The notes: generated from the letters alone by a model not told the origin. A stretch of 64,000 nt of DNA from QHXW01 sp963768075 (GCA_963768075.1 CAVYHD010000040.1:270651-334650); one strand, 5' to 3'; positions 26,572-35,283 are shown, numbered from the stretch's first letter. Numbers and translations: made by a program.

Positions 26572-28227
26572 TCAACCCGAAGAGGGTTGCCCATTTGAAG
26601 CTAGATGATTCTCGATGCCCAGCGAGAACCGGATGCGGTCAATCTCCTGAAGGGGCTTTAAGAATGCTGCTTCTTCGAGCGGCCAAAGTTGTGCCGGCGG
26701 AGCGTTCGAACCCGAAGTCGCCAGCAGACAATTGACCGCCCGTCGTGCCGCTTCATTTGCCGCTTCCATGCAGGCGATATCCGTGTACGTGCGTACATAG
26801 TCCGAAGCTACGAAAAGATTCTCCAATTCCACCTGGGCTTCCGGCCGATACTGAAGCGAACCGGCGGTGTTGATCAGGAGCGGCTCGGCGTTCGTGGCCG
26901 TGCTCGGGTTAGGAAACTCAATGTCCGGATCGAGAAACCAGGTAACCAGGTTTGCGTCGTTAATCGGCGTGGCCCCACCGGTGTTCAAATGCTGCTTGAG
27001 TTGCGCCCACACCTCCTCCTTGATCTGCTCCGCCGTGCATTCCCGTGCAGGCTTGGCCCACAACACGCCGGGCTCCTCCCACTCGGAGATATCCACCGAG
27101 AGGATTCCCTGGACCGTGCCGTCTCCGTACTGCGACAGGTCCACATTGGTCCAGAACTGTCGCTGCGAGATGGAAGTCAGGGCCCACGGCGAGTCAAGGT
27201 AGATCGCATGACCGTTCACCAGCGGTTCATCCTTGGCGAGATAGAACTGGATTCCGTTCATCCAGCGGGTTGTCAGCTTGTCCAGGTTGGCGAGCGACGG
27301 CGCCGCCCGTTTTAGGTCATCGGTCACCAATGCGGCCATCACCTCCACCGGCAGCGCCGCAATATAGAAGTCCGCTGTGATACGCGAACTCCCGGAACCG
27401 CTTTCCACCACCGCGCCGGTCACTCGCGCGCTATCCGTTTCAATTCCGGCAATTCGAGTTCCCGGGTGGAAAACCACACCTAGTTTCTCAAGGTACTGAG
27501 CCCAAGGGTGGATCCAGACGTCATCGGTCGGCCCCGACAACAAGCGATCAAACGCCCGGTCCGGGGATATCAGGCCATACAGCAACTGCAGTTGAGTGCA
27601 GCCGACCGTCCGCGTGCTGCTCTCTTCGGCCCGCATTGCGACCAGGGAGCGCGTAAGACCCTCGCCCAGATATGCCTGATAGGTTTTCGACATCCGCGAT
27701 GCCGCAATGAAGTCCCACCAGGGAATATTTTCATATTCCGCAAGCCGCCGCTCGGGGCAACTTGTGGCCACAATTAACAGCCGGCTAACGAAGAAACTCA
27801 GTTCGTCCAGCGGCACGCCGAGAGGCGTGAAAAGCTCCACCAGAAACGCCCGAAAGTCTTCCAGAGTGGTCGGGCAGCGGGCAAGCCATGTAATCTCGGT
27901 CTGCCCGGCCCTTGCCAGAAGGATGCGCGTCGCCACGCTGAGATTGTCGAAAGTGTTGCCGTTGGCGCCGTAGGGCGTGCGGCGCATCGTGTCGGTAACG
28001 TGCTTATAGAAACCCGGGAAGAACCGGAAACCGTGTTCACCGGGAAGGGGTTTACGGCCGTTCCCGCCCGAATTTGGCACGGCGATGCTGCGAGCCTTCC
28101 CACCCAGCACCGGCTTGCGCTCGTAGACATGAACCTGAAAGCCGCGCTCTGCCAGTTCGTGCGCCGCGCTGAGACCTGCGACCCCTCCGCCCAGAATGGC
28201 CACGGTCTGCTGCATTCCGCCACTCAT
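26572..28227 (-). CDS. FAD-dependent amine-oxidase-like / phytoene-desaturase-like oxidoreductase
   Basis: 551 residues. The dinucleotide-binding motif VAILGGGVAGLSAAHELAE opens the protein, followed by VYERKPVLGGKARS, the pattern of the carotenoid desaturase / hydroxysqualene dehydroxylase / amine oxidase superfamily. The C-terminal FAD motif is present (ENLFVASDYVRTYTDIACMEAANEAARRA, split here by helices), with the sequence GEHGFRFFPGFY typical of this group. A second ATG at 28215 is equally plausible: TAGAAT lies about 10 nt before it and the family usually begins M-x-x-TVAILGGG. No signal peptide, so it is cytosolic or membrane-associated. The substrate is unknown; a carotenoid or hopanoid precursor is possible. 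Confidence 0.75.
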   Translation of the reverse strand: MSGGMQQTVAILGGGVAGLSAAHELAERGFQVHVYERKPVLGGKARSIAVPNSGGNGRKPLPGEHGFRFFPGFYKHVTDTMRRTPYGANGNTFDNLSVATRILLARAGQTEITWLARCPTTLEDFRAFLVELFTPLGVPLDELSFFVSRLLIVATSCPERRLAEYENIPWWDFIAASRMSKTYQAYLGEGLTRSLVAMRAEESSTRTVGCTQLQLLYGLISPDRAFDRLLSGPTDDVWIHPWAQYLEKLGVVFHPGTRIAGIETDSARVTGAVVESGSGSSRITADFYIAALPVEVMAALVTDDLKRAAPSLANLDKLTTRWMNGIQFYLAKDEPLVNGHAIYLDSPWALTSISQRQFWTNVDLSQYGDGTVQGILSVDISEWEEPGVLWAKPARECTAEQIKEEVWAQLKQHLNTGGATPINDANLVTWFLDPDIEFPNPSTATNAEPLLINTAGSLQYRPEAQVELENLFVASDYVRTYTDIACMEAANEAARRAVNCLLATSGSNAPPAQLWPLEEAAFLKPLQEIDRIRFSLGIENHLASNGQPSSG

Positions 28228-28297
28228 TCTACGCCATCAGAAATAGCCGTGCGCGCGGTGGAAGCAGTTTTTACAGACAAGAGCAGGGACAGCGTCC

Positions 28298-29482
28298 TCA
28301 TTTCCGGATACGAACGAAGGAACGATCGATCTGCGAGATTTTCGCGACGCCCGCCATCCCCATGTCGGTGGCGAGTTCCGCGCGCAGCAATTCTATGACT
28401 CGGGCGACGCCATGCTGTCCGAATGCCCCGAGGCCCCATAGATACGGCCGTCCGATTCCCACGGCAGACGCGCCAAGCGCCAGCGCTTTGAACACGTCCG
28501 TACCCCGCCGGAAGCCGCCGTCGATCAGCACGGGGATCTTTCCGCCGGCGGCTTGAACGCATTCGGGCAAAGCTTCGATCGTGCTGCCTACTTGATCCAA
28601 CTGCCTTGCGCCATGGTTAGAAACAATGACGCCGGAAAGCCCATGTTTGACGGCGCGCTCGGTATCTTCCGCGGTCAGGATGCCCTTGACGAGAACCGGC
28701 ATCCCCCTTGCGGCTTCATGCAACCGCTGCAAGGTGTCCCATGTCGGTGTGGGGAAGGAGCGGGGCGCCGGAAAATCGCCGGAAGTCCAAACGATGTCAT
28801 CGGCCTTATATGCCAGTTCGCCCTTGGCGTCGCGGGGAATGCCGTTGGCGGCGCACCAGCTTCGTACGAAATTGTTATGGATACTCCGCTCACGGTGCGA
28901 CACGTGGTAGATATCCGCTGTTACCGAGATGCCGGTGCAGCCCTTGTCCTGCAGCTTCGAGGCGAACTCCACCATCTCATTTTTCGTACGGAATTCAGCG
29001 GCGGTGGTGAACTGCCACCAGACCTTCGGGCCTTTGCCCGAATTGAGCACATTGTCGATGCCGCCGTGCGTGATCAACATAGTGTTCGAAATCCCGGCGC
29101 CGTAAGCCACTTCCTGCTCGCCATTCGGGAAGACGCAGTTCTTGCCTCCCGTGGGACAAAGGAAGATGGGATGAGACAGCTCCTTCCCAAAAAGTTCGGC
29201 CGAAATGTCGATCTTGCTGACGTCGTTTTCGAGGAAGTGAGGGCGGATGATGAAACGCTCGAAGCTGGCGCGATTGTCTCGTAGCGAGATCTCGTCTTCG
29301 GACCCTTCATCGATGTAATCCCACGCCAGCGGATCGAGCTTCTTCTTAGCCAGCTTCCCCATGTCGAACACATTCGCGACCGAATCGATCGGGTCCTGCA
29401 ACTCTGAATACTTCCGGTCGGCAAACAGAGGCGAGGCAGTCATGAACTGAATGAATCCGGCAAGCGCCTCTCTTCGTGTCAT
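28298..29482 (-). CDS. FMN-dependent alpha-hydroxy-acid oxidase (lactate oxidase/dehydrogenase-like)
   Basis: 394 residues. The N-terminus MTRREALAGFIQFMTASPLFA looks like an export leader, and the TIM-barrel enzyme begins near residue 40. Diagnostic pieces are FLCPTGGKNCVFPNGE, GCTGISVTADIY and the active-site segment VSNHGARQLDQVGSTIEAL with the catalytic His, then VLIDGGFRRGTDVFKALALGA for FMN phosphate binding. Such enzymes oxidise lactate, glycolate or mandelate. The ATG overlaps by ATGA the stop of an eroded upstream gene (29479-29640), so it was once the second gene of an operon. Export of a lactate-oxidase-like protein is unusual outside Acidobacteria and Planctomycetes. Confidence 0.85.
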   Translation of the reverse strand: MTRREALAGFIQFMTASPLFADRKYSELQDPIDSVANVFDMGKLAKKKLDPLAWDYIDEGSEDEISLRDNRASFERFIIRPHFLENDVSKIDISAELFGKELSHPIFLCPTGGKNCVFPNGEQEVAYGAGISNTMLITHGGIDNVLNSGKGPKVWWQFTTAAEFRTKNEMVEFASKLQDKGCTGISVTADIYHVSHRERSIHNNFVRSWCAANGIPRDAKGELAYKADDIVWTSGDFPAPRSFPTPTWDTLQRLHEAARGMPVLVKGILTAEDTERAVKHGLSGVIVSNHGARQLDQVGSTIEALPECVQAAGGKIPVLIDGGFRRGTDVFKALALGASAVGIGRPYLWGLGAFGQHGVARVIELLRAELATDMGMAGVAKISQIDRSFVRIRK

Positions 29483-29640
29483 AGATCGATTCTGTAGAGG
29501 TAACCGGCGAATGGACTCTTGCTCTCAACCGCGCCGCTGATGATGTCGAGCACGTGCCCGTCGCCGATTGTCCTGCTTCATAAACAGATAGTCGTTCGAA
29601 TAGCCGACGTTTCAAAACGTCAACCGCAGGCACCACCAAG
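29479..29640 (-). pseudogene. C-terminal remnant of an unidentified gene
   Basis: Read on the minus strand, GYSNDYLFMKQD is followed after a frame change by IGDGHVLDIISGAVESK and FAGYLYRIDL, ending at a TGA that overlaps the next ATG (ATGA). This tight coupling and the protein-like sequence show a real gene end, but upstream there is an in-frame stop near 29615 and no start. I do not recognise the family. The rest of the gene is missing from the window. Confidence 0.35.
29606..29621. promoter_or_regulatory. Perfect 7+2+7 palindrome, possible operator
   Basis: GACGTTT and AAACGTC flank CA. The size and AAACGTC core resemble sites for LacI-type sugar regulators. It lies about 230 nt before the mutarotase gene; no regulator gene is nearby. 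Confidence 0.35.
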
Positions 29641-29838
29641 TGTCCCGCGGATTATCGATCGTTGACGATATCACACCTGCGGCGGCGCCACCAGGTTCGC
29701 CGAAACTTCCGCTGGCCGAAACGACCGCAATAACTGCAGACCCGCCCTCTAGATATGCAGACCCTTATGGTTCGTTCCGTAAAATTTCGGACTTCGGGCC
29801 GGAGTACGTCACGGTCAGGCTGAGGCGTTTGGGTACAC

Positions 29839-29844
29839 TATACA
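29839..29844 (+). promoter_or_regulatory. -10 box TATACA 6 nt before ATG (leaderless candidate)
   Basis: TATACA ends at 29844, AGGCCT follows, and ATG begins at 29851, so the predicted +1 is the A of ATG. No -35 consensus is seen. Confidence 0.5.
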
Positions 29845-29850
29845 AGGCCT

Positions 29851-30900
29851 ATGCGCGTTCGACATCTTGTTGGATTCATTATGCTGTTTTCGCCGGCAAC
29901 CTCTCTCGCGCAAAATTACAGGGCGGAAGAGACATCCGATCATGGTGTCCCCATCGTTCGTCTTGCGGATATTTCTCACGACGTGGAAGTCTCGATAGTG
30001 CCATCGATCGGCAATCGCGCTTATGAGATGAAAGTACATGGGAAGAACATTTTATATTTTCCGTACGCCGACGCTTCCGAATTTCAGAAGGGGCCCAGAC
30101 TGTGCGGTGTCCCATTCCTGGCGCCGTGGGCCGACCTGCTGAACGAACCAGGCTTCTGGGCGAATGGCAAAGAGTATCTATTCAACATGGGCCTGGGCAA
30201 TGTCCACGGGAGCATGCCGATCCATGGCCTGCTGACTAATTCTCCGCTGTGGCGCGTGACGGAAGTCGCGGCCGATGCGCGTTCGGCGCACGTTTCGGCC
30301 AGGCTTGAGTTCTGGAAATATCCGGATCTTGTCGCGCAATGGCCCTTCGCTCATGAATACGAGATGACCTACAGCCTGGCCGGCGGCGTCCTGGAAGTGA
30401 AAACGACGATCACCAACTTAAGCGCGGAGGACATGCCGGTGACCATTGGATTTCACCCGTTCTTTCAAATCCCGGATATCCCGCGCGACGATTGGACCGC
30501 GCACATTCCCGCTCGGGTGCACGTCATAGCGGACGAGCACAATATTCCGACCGGGGAAATGCGGCCGCTGGACATACCCAATCCCCTGCCGCTGCGGGGC
30601 CATACCTTAGACGACGGATTCACCGATCTGGAGCGCGACGCCGAGGGACGGGCGCACTTCTCGATCGAATCGGGCGGAAAGATAGTGGAAACGCTATTTG
30701 GTCCCAAATACACGGTGGCCACCATCTGGCTGCCGCCGGCTCCGCCTGGAGAGACTCGGGAATTCATCTGCTTTGAGCCCTTGGCCGCGATCATCAGCGG
30801 CGTAAACCTGGAACACGAAGGCAAGTACTCCGGCCTGCAGACCCTGCCAGCCGGAAGGATGTGGACCGAGAGTTTCTGGATACGCGCCGGCGGAATCTGA
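29851..30900 (+). CDS. Secreted aldose 1-epimerase (galactose mutarotase)-like protein
   Basis: 349 residues with a signal peptide (RHLVGFIMLFSPATSLAQN). The galactose-mutarotase beta-supersandwich is recognisable: VSIVPSIGNRAYEMKVHGKN, CGVPFLAPWADLL, GSMPIHGLLTNSPLW with the substrate His, and VTIGFHPFFQIPD with the catalytic His region. The enzyme interconverts alpha- and beta-anomers of aldoses; here it would act in the periplasm. It is directly followed by a 9-bp inverted repeat that begins at the base after its stop codon. Confidence 0.82.
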   Translation: MRVRHLVGFIMLFSPATSLAQNYRAEETSDHGVPIVRLADISHDVEVSIVPSIGNRAYEMKVHGKNILYFPYADASEFQKGPRLCGVPFLAPWADLLNEPGFWANGKEYLFNMGLGNVHGSMPIHGLLTNSPLWRVTEVAADARSAHVSARLEFWKYPDLVAQWPFAHEYEMTYSLAGGVLEVKTTITNLSAEDMPVTIGFHPFFQIPDIPRDDWTAHIPARVHVIADEHNIPTGEMRPLDIPNPLPLRGHTLDDGFTDLERDAEGRAHFSIESGGKIVETLFGPKYTVATIWLPPAPPGETREFICFEPLAAIISGVNLEHEGKYSGLQTLPAGRMWTESFWIRAGGI

Positions 30901-30937
30901 TCTGGTGTGTATACAATACGGCGAAGTCCACACCAGA
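30901..30937. repeat. 9-bp inverted repeat flanking a promoter-like TATACAAT
   Basis: TCTGGTGTG (30901-30909) and CACACCAGA (30929-30937) are perfect complements, 19 nt apart. The loop holds TATACAAT, a possible -10 for the dipZ remnant. It could be a stem-loop ending the mutarotase transcript or an operator over the next promoter. Confidence 0.45.
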
Positions 30938-30944
30938 CACGGCC

Positions 30945-31476
30945 ATGATGCTGCTCGTTCTAGCGTTCCTGGGCGGCATGCTGACGATCATTAGCCCTTG
31001 TGTTCTGCCGGTGCTGCCGTTTGTGTTTGCAAGGGCGAATCAGCCTTTTCGAAAGAGCGCTCTCCCGCTCCTGGCCGGCATGGCTGTGACGTTTGTAGCC
31101 CTTGCCGCGGCTGCTACCGTGGGTGGCGGATGGGTAGTGCGCGCTAATCAATACGGCCGCGTTGCTTCTCTGATTGGCTTAGCGATCTTCGGCCTGACGC
31201 TCCTTTGGCCGGCCTTCTTCCGCTTCCACGCACGCGATCTACATCTTGTACTTGGGCCTTCGCCCAACGGAAGAGCTATTCGCTTCCGCGTCCGTATTGA
31301 CGGTCAACCGCCCGGGCCGAAACCACGGACTTGACACCGACGCTCAGGGAGACGGGAAGATCACGGAACATCGTCTGTACCAATTGATTCGTACCAACAG
31401 CACCGTCGAGGATCACACCTTTGAGATCGAGCTTCTCGATCCCGGAGCACAGGCGTTCGCGTTCACCTTTGGTTAA
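30945..31476 (+). pseudogene. dipZ: dipZ-type CcdA/thioredoxin fusion with large internal deletion
   Basis: Full DipZ proteins are about 580-600 residues: a CcdA membrane domain, a thioredoxin domain and a C-terminal beta domain. Here the first ~95 residues are the CcdA start (GGMLTIISPCVLPVLPFVF with its Pro-Cys pair, then two more TM helices). At FFRFHARDLHLVLGPSPNG the reading passes without a frame change into the C-terminal domain (AIRFRVRIDGQPPG). After one extra G near 31320 it continues RNHGLDTDAQGDGKITEHR to the typical end GAQAFAFTFG. About 400 residues, including the rest of CcdA and all of thioredoxin, are missing. Either a true deletion or a collapsed assembly. It is expected to be non-functional as written. 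Confidence 0.65.
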
Positions 31477-31519
31477 GCGCTTTAGGTCCCGGGTTATGGG
31501 TTGCGCGCCCGGTCGATCG

Positions 31520-32848
31520 TCACTTTGCGCCGCGATACAGAACCCGCCAGATTTTCCCTTTCTGGCTCTCGCTGATAAACAGCGAGCCATCTGGCGCTTC
31601 GGCCACTCCGTCGGCGCGGGCCAGAGCGGTGTCAGGATTCGTGAGCGGGGATTTGCCGGCGAAACCGTCGGCAAAAACTTCATGGCTGCCCGATGGCTTT
31701 CCGTCGACAAACGGCTGGAACGTTACGTTGTAACCCTCTTGCGGCAGGGGCGCGCGGTTCCACGAGCCGTGAAACGCGATGAACGCGCCGTTCTTGTAGT
31801 GTTCTGGAAACTGCGAGCCGGTGTAAAACATCACGTCCACCGGGGCCCAGTGCGCGGGGAAGCTCGTCACGGGAAGGGCAAACTGGCTGCATCGGCCAAC
31901 CTGCTTTCCGTCACCGCCATACTCCGGTGCTAGAAAAAGTTTCTTCTGCCCGTAATCGAAGAAACAGTATGGCCAGCCGAAGTTCGCGCCGGCTTCCGCC
32001 ACTCGATACATGGGCTCGGCCGGACGCTCGGCGTTCTCCTTCGCGGTGAACATGCCCGGCCATAGGGTATCCAGTTGGTCCCGGTTATTCATCACAATGT
32101 ACAAAGCGCCGTCGTGCCAGGTAATGGCCGGCATCTGCCGCAGCCCCGTCGCAAAGCGTGTGCCATCGGCTTGCTTCTGTCCGAGTTGGCTCTCTGAAAA
32201 CTTCCAGATGCCGCCGTGCAAATCGAGCAGCTGGCACGGATCCTGTCCGGGCACCTTGGGCTTGCGATTTTTCGGCTGGCAAGCGTTGGACGGTGCGCCG
32301 ATGTTCACGTAGAGACTGCCTTGCCCGTCGAACGCGATGCCTTTATCCCCGTGCTCTTCCACTCCCGGCAAACCCGAGACCACGATTTCCGGCGGTCCCG
32401 ACGGCGTCAACTCGCCCGGCGACATCTTGTACCTCTCGACGGAATGGAATTTCGCTACATAGAGGTAGCCGTTTCGCAGCGCCACGCCTGTAATACTGTC
32501 CTGGCCTATCTTTTCCTTGGTCTCGAAACGGCCATCTCCGTTGGTGTCGCGCAACGCCACTACACCGCCCTTCTTACCGTTTGCCTGAAGGGCCACATAG
32601 ATGTCTCCGTTCGGAGCGGCGGCGATGTGCCGCGCGGGCCCGATTCCGTCGGCCACCACGAGCGCGCAGAAGCCCTTCGGGAGTCGCAGCCCTCCATTGT
32701 CGGGATCGCAGACGGGCGCATTAGCCGCCGCTAGACTCCACGCCATCGCCAATAGGACGCCGGTCGCACGTCCCGCCGCAGCGCGGTTTCTCATCCGGGT
32801 CTTGGGTCCGTGGGAGTTTTGCGTATTTGATTTTTGTCTTTTTTGCAT
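31520..32848 (-). CDS. PQQ-dependent sugar dehydrogenase (L-sorbosone dehydrogenase-like), secreted
   Basis: 442 residues from ATG 32848. TATACA lies 5 nt before this ATG, supporting it over a longer reading; an inner ATG at 32791 (MRNRAAAGR) directly before the hydrophobic leader (ATGVLLAMAWSLAAANA) is an alternative. The six-bladed propeller of the GDH/sorbosone family is clear: HIAAAPNGDIYVAL, GDKGIAFDGQGSLYVNIG, MPAITWHDGALYIVMNNRDQ, GANFGWPYCFFDYG, FIAFHGSWNRAP and ADGVAEAPDGSLFISES. It is a periplasmic oxidase of sugars or sugar-like aldehydes, passing electrons to PQQ. It faces a cytochrome c gene in the divergent direction about 290 nt away. Confidence 0.85.
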   Translation of the reverse strand: MQKRQKSNTQNSHGPKTRMRNRAAAGRATGVLLAMAWSLAAANAPVCDPDNGGLRLPKGFCALVVADGIGPARHIAAAPNGDIYVALQANGKKGGVVALRDTNGDGRFETKEKIGQDSITGVALRNGYLYVAKFHSVERYKMSPGELTPSGPPEIVVSGLPGVEEHGDKGIAFDGQGSLYVNIGAPSNACQPKNRKPKVPGQDPCQLLDLHGGIWKFSESQLGQKQADGTRFATGLRQMPAITWHDGALYIVMNNRDQLDTLWPGMFTAKENAERPAEPMYRVAEAGANFGWPYCFFDYGQKKLFLAPEYGGDGKQVGRCSQFALPVTSFPAHWAPVDVMFYTGSQFPEHYKNGAFIAFHGSWNRAPLPQEGYNVTFQPFVDGKPSGSHEVFADGFAGKSPLTNPDTALARADGVAEAPDGSLFISESQKGKIWRVLYRGAK

Positions 32849-32853
32849 GACTC

Positions 32854-32859
32854 TGTATA
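32854..32859 (-). promoter_or_regulatory. -10 box TATACA 5 nt before ATG 32848 (leaderless candidate)
   Basis: On the minus strand TATACA-GAGTC-ATG. No ribosome site fits in between. Confidence 0.45.
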
Positions 32860-32940
32860 GAATACAAGACGCGACCTCCACCTGCTGGCGATTTTGCGTG
32901 GCCAGAGTCAACACGGAGGATCGGCCAGAGAAACCATTAT

Positions 32941-33119
32941 GAAACTTTCCAACCGCTTCCGCAGTGTGGCGCCGCTAGCAGCCGAGGCCGCACAGCCGAG
33001 AAGATCGTTGACCGGCCTGGATCGTCGAAGCAAAGCTAAACTACATGGATGACCCGAAGCTCAAGGACAAGGACCCCGGTGCGTTCAGGATGTACTCGGT
33101 TCTGCTACCCAAGCTGTAG
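32941..33119 (+). pseudogene. Remnant of an unidentified secreted protein gene
   Basis: ATG 32941 opens a short reading (KLSNRFRSVAPLAAEAAQP) that resembles the start of a signal peptide and then, after a frame change near 33010, the protein-like end PAWIVEAKLNYMDDPKLKD to YSVLLPKL, closed by TAG 33117-33119. It looks like a gene that has lost its middle, as dipZ and msrB nearby have. The family is not recognised. Confidence 0.35.
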
Positions 33120-33138
33120 CACGGACCGAATCGCATTT

Positions 33139-33549
33139 GTGATCCTGATCCTTCTGGCGGGCAGCTCGATCCCGATCGCTGTTGCTTGGGCCGAGCCATC
33201 GGTTTGGGATGGAGTCTACTCCGCCGCGCAAGCCAAACGCGGCCAGGTATTGTATACAAAGGCGTGCGCGTCCTGTCACAAAGAAGATCTCGAAGGGCAC
33301 GGTCCAACTCCATCGCTTACAGGCTCAGAGTTCCGCGACCGGTGGGATGGCCAGACGCTCGGTGATTTGTTCGAAAAGATCCAGGCCACCATGCCTGCGG
33401 ATCATCCCGGCAGCCTGAGCCGGGAGGATAATGGTGCGATCTTGGCGTTCATTCTTCGTTCCAATGAAATGCCGGCAGGCGAAAAGGACCTCAGCACGGA
33501 CAGCGACTCGCTGGCGAAGATTCGTTTCCAAGCGGCGAAGTCTAAGTGA
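33139..33549 (+). CDS. Secreted class I cytochrome c
   Basis: 136 residues from GTG 33139, chosen because a signal peptide follows (ILILLAGSSIPIAVAWA). A longer frame from ATG 33049 overlaps the preceding remnant and begins with a Cys/Arg-rich stretch unlike a leader. One haem site, CASCHKE, and an axial Met in the segment ATMPADHPGSL, followed by the usual helix NGAILAFILRSNEMP. Cytochromes of this short type accept electrons from PQQ or flavin dehydrogenases; the sorbosone dehydrogenase-like gene across the intergenic region is a plausible partner (inference). Confidence 0.78.
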   Translation: MILILLAGSSIPIAVAWAEPSVWDGVYSAAQAKRGQVLYTKACASCHKEDLEGHGPTPSLTGSEFRDRWDGQTLGDLFEKIQATMPADHPGSLSREDNGAILAFILRSNEMPAGEKDLSTDSDSLAKIRFQAAKSK

Positions 33550-33576
33550 ATGCTAACTCATCAAGAGGTTTAGAAC

Positions 33577-33771
33577 GTGGAGAAAATCCGGAAGTCCGGC
33601 GACGAATGGCGCAAGTGGGAAGAAGTGCTTTGCACCCGCTGCGGCGCACACTTTCGCCGCATGTTCAACGACGGGCCACGCCCCACGGGTCTAAGATATT
33701 GTATGAATCCGGCGTCATTGGATTTGGCCCGCGTAAAGTCTAACGGTATTAACGAAAACATACCTCATTAA
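33577..33771 (+). pseudogene. msrB: Methionine-R-sulfoxide reductase MsrB with internal deletion
   Basis: GTG 33577 has a good ribosome site (AAGAGG about 8 nt before). The 64 residues join the MsrB N-terminus (VEKIRKSGDEWRK) in frame directly to its C-terminus (EVLCTRCGAHFRRMFNDGP, then RPTGLRYCMNPASLDL). Normal MsrB is about 130-150 residues. Missing is the middle, including the first zinc CxxC and the substrate loop; the second CxxC and the catalytic Cys in RYCMN remain. The product is unlikely to fold. msrB commonly lies next to dipZ, and both carry in-frame internal losses here. Confidence 0.7.
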
Positions 33772-33782
33772 GGGAGTACGAC

Positions 33783-35283
33783 ATGACCATTGCGATCGAA
33801 AAACCAGCGCTCAGTTCGGCAGCTGCGAAGTTCCTGGCAAAGATCATGAAGCTCCTCATCGATGGGAAGTGGGTCGCCGCGAAAAGCGGCAAGACCTTTC
33901 CCGTCGAGGACCCGGCGACGGAAGAAACGATCGCCCATGTGCCGGCGGGTGACAAGGCCGATATCGACCTGGCAGTCGCGGCGGCGCGCCGGGCATTCGA
34001 AACCGGGCCTTGGTCGCGCATCTCGCCCGCCGAGAGATCGCGGCTCGTCTGGCGCCTGGGTGATCTTCTCGAACAGCATCTCGACGAGTTCGCCGAACTG
34101 GAAGCCCTCGACAACGGCAAACCGGTGACAAATGCCCGCAAGGGCGACGTGCAAGGCTCGATCGACATGTTCCGCTACATGGCGGGATGGGCGACGCGGT
34201 TGAACGGTGAGACGATTTCCGTTTCCAGCCCCGGCAACTGGCACGCCTATACCCTGCGGGAGCCGGTTGGCGTGGTCGGCCAGATCATCCCCTGGAACTT
34301 CCCGCTCATGATGGCGGCGTGGAAGCTGGCGCCGGCGCTGGCGGCGGGGTGCACAATCGTGCTCAAGCCCGCCGAGCAGACTCCGCTCACCGCCCTGCGC
34401 TTCGGCGAACTGATTCAGGAAGCTGGCATTCCGGACGGCGTGGTCAACATCGTCACTGGATTCGGCGAAACCGCGGGCGCCGCACTGGCTGAACATCCGG
34501 ACGTGGACAAGGTGGCATTCACCGGTTCGACGGAAGTTGGGAAGCTGATCGTCAAGGCTTCCGCCGGAAATCTGAAACGTGTGTCGCTCGAACTGGGCGG
34601 CAAGTCGCCGGCGATTATTTTCCCGGACGCCGATTTCGATCTCGCCATTGCCGGCACAGCCTCCGCCATTTTCTACAACCAGGGACAGTGCTGCACGGCG
34701 GGCTCACGGCTGTTTGCGCACAAGTCGGTCTACGATCGCGTCGTTAATGGCGTCGTGGCTGAAGCCGGCAAACTCAAGATCGGCCATGGCCTTGATCCCA
34801 CGGTCAATCTCGGGCCGCTCGTGTCGAAGGAGCAGCATCAGCGCGTGACGGGGTTCATCCAGTCCGGCCGAACCGAAGGGCGCGGAGGTTGTGGTGGGCG
34901 GAAAAGCCGGCGACGGTCACGGCTATTTCGTCGAGCCCACCGTGCTGGCGAAAACCAATCGCGACATGCGTGTGGTGCGCGAGGAAATCTTCGGCCCGGT
35001 GGTCTGTGTCCAGTCGTTCGACGATGAGGATCTCGAGCGGTGGCCAGGTTCGCGAATGACACCGAATATGGCCTGCAGGCGAGCGTCTGGACGCAGAACC
35101 TGAAAGTTGCCCACATGATGGCTCGCAAGATCAAGGCCGGCACCATCTGCATCAACACCCACAATTATGGCGATCCGGCTTGGCCGTTCGGAGGATATCA
35201 AGCAGTCCGGCTGGGGCCGCGAGATGGGTAAGGAAGTCATGGAGCACTACACCGAGACGAAGTCGGTTGCTGCACGGCTCTGA
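33783..35283 (+). pseudogene. NAD(P)-dependent aldehyde dehydrogenase, three single-base frameshifts near the 3' end
   Basis: About 500 residues, full length for the betaine/retinal-type aldehyde dehydrogenase family. ATG 33783 follows a GGGAG site. Visible are GQIIPWNFPL, LKPAEQTPLT, FTGSTEVGK, the general base in LELGGKSP and the nucleophile in GQCCTAGSR. The first frame runs to about 34880; the rest continues as VVGGKAGDGHGYFVEPTVLA, then ARFANDTEYGLQASVWT, then WGREMGKEVMEHYTETKS. The breaks are an extra G near 34882, a missing G near 35040 and an extra base near 35203. All motifs survive, so consensus errors are likelier than a dead gene. Confidence 0.8.

Larger units (their letters stand above)
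29483..29850. other. Intergenic region between divergent genes
   Basis: The left part holds the gene remnant described above. The middle holds a perfect palindrome at 29606-29621. The right end holds the -10 box of the mutarotase gene. Nothing else gene-like is visible. Confidence 0.4.
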
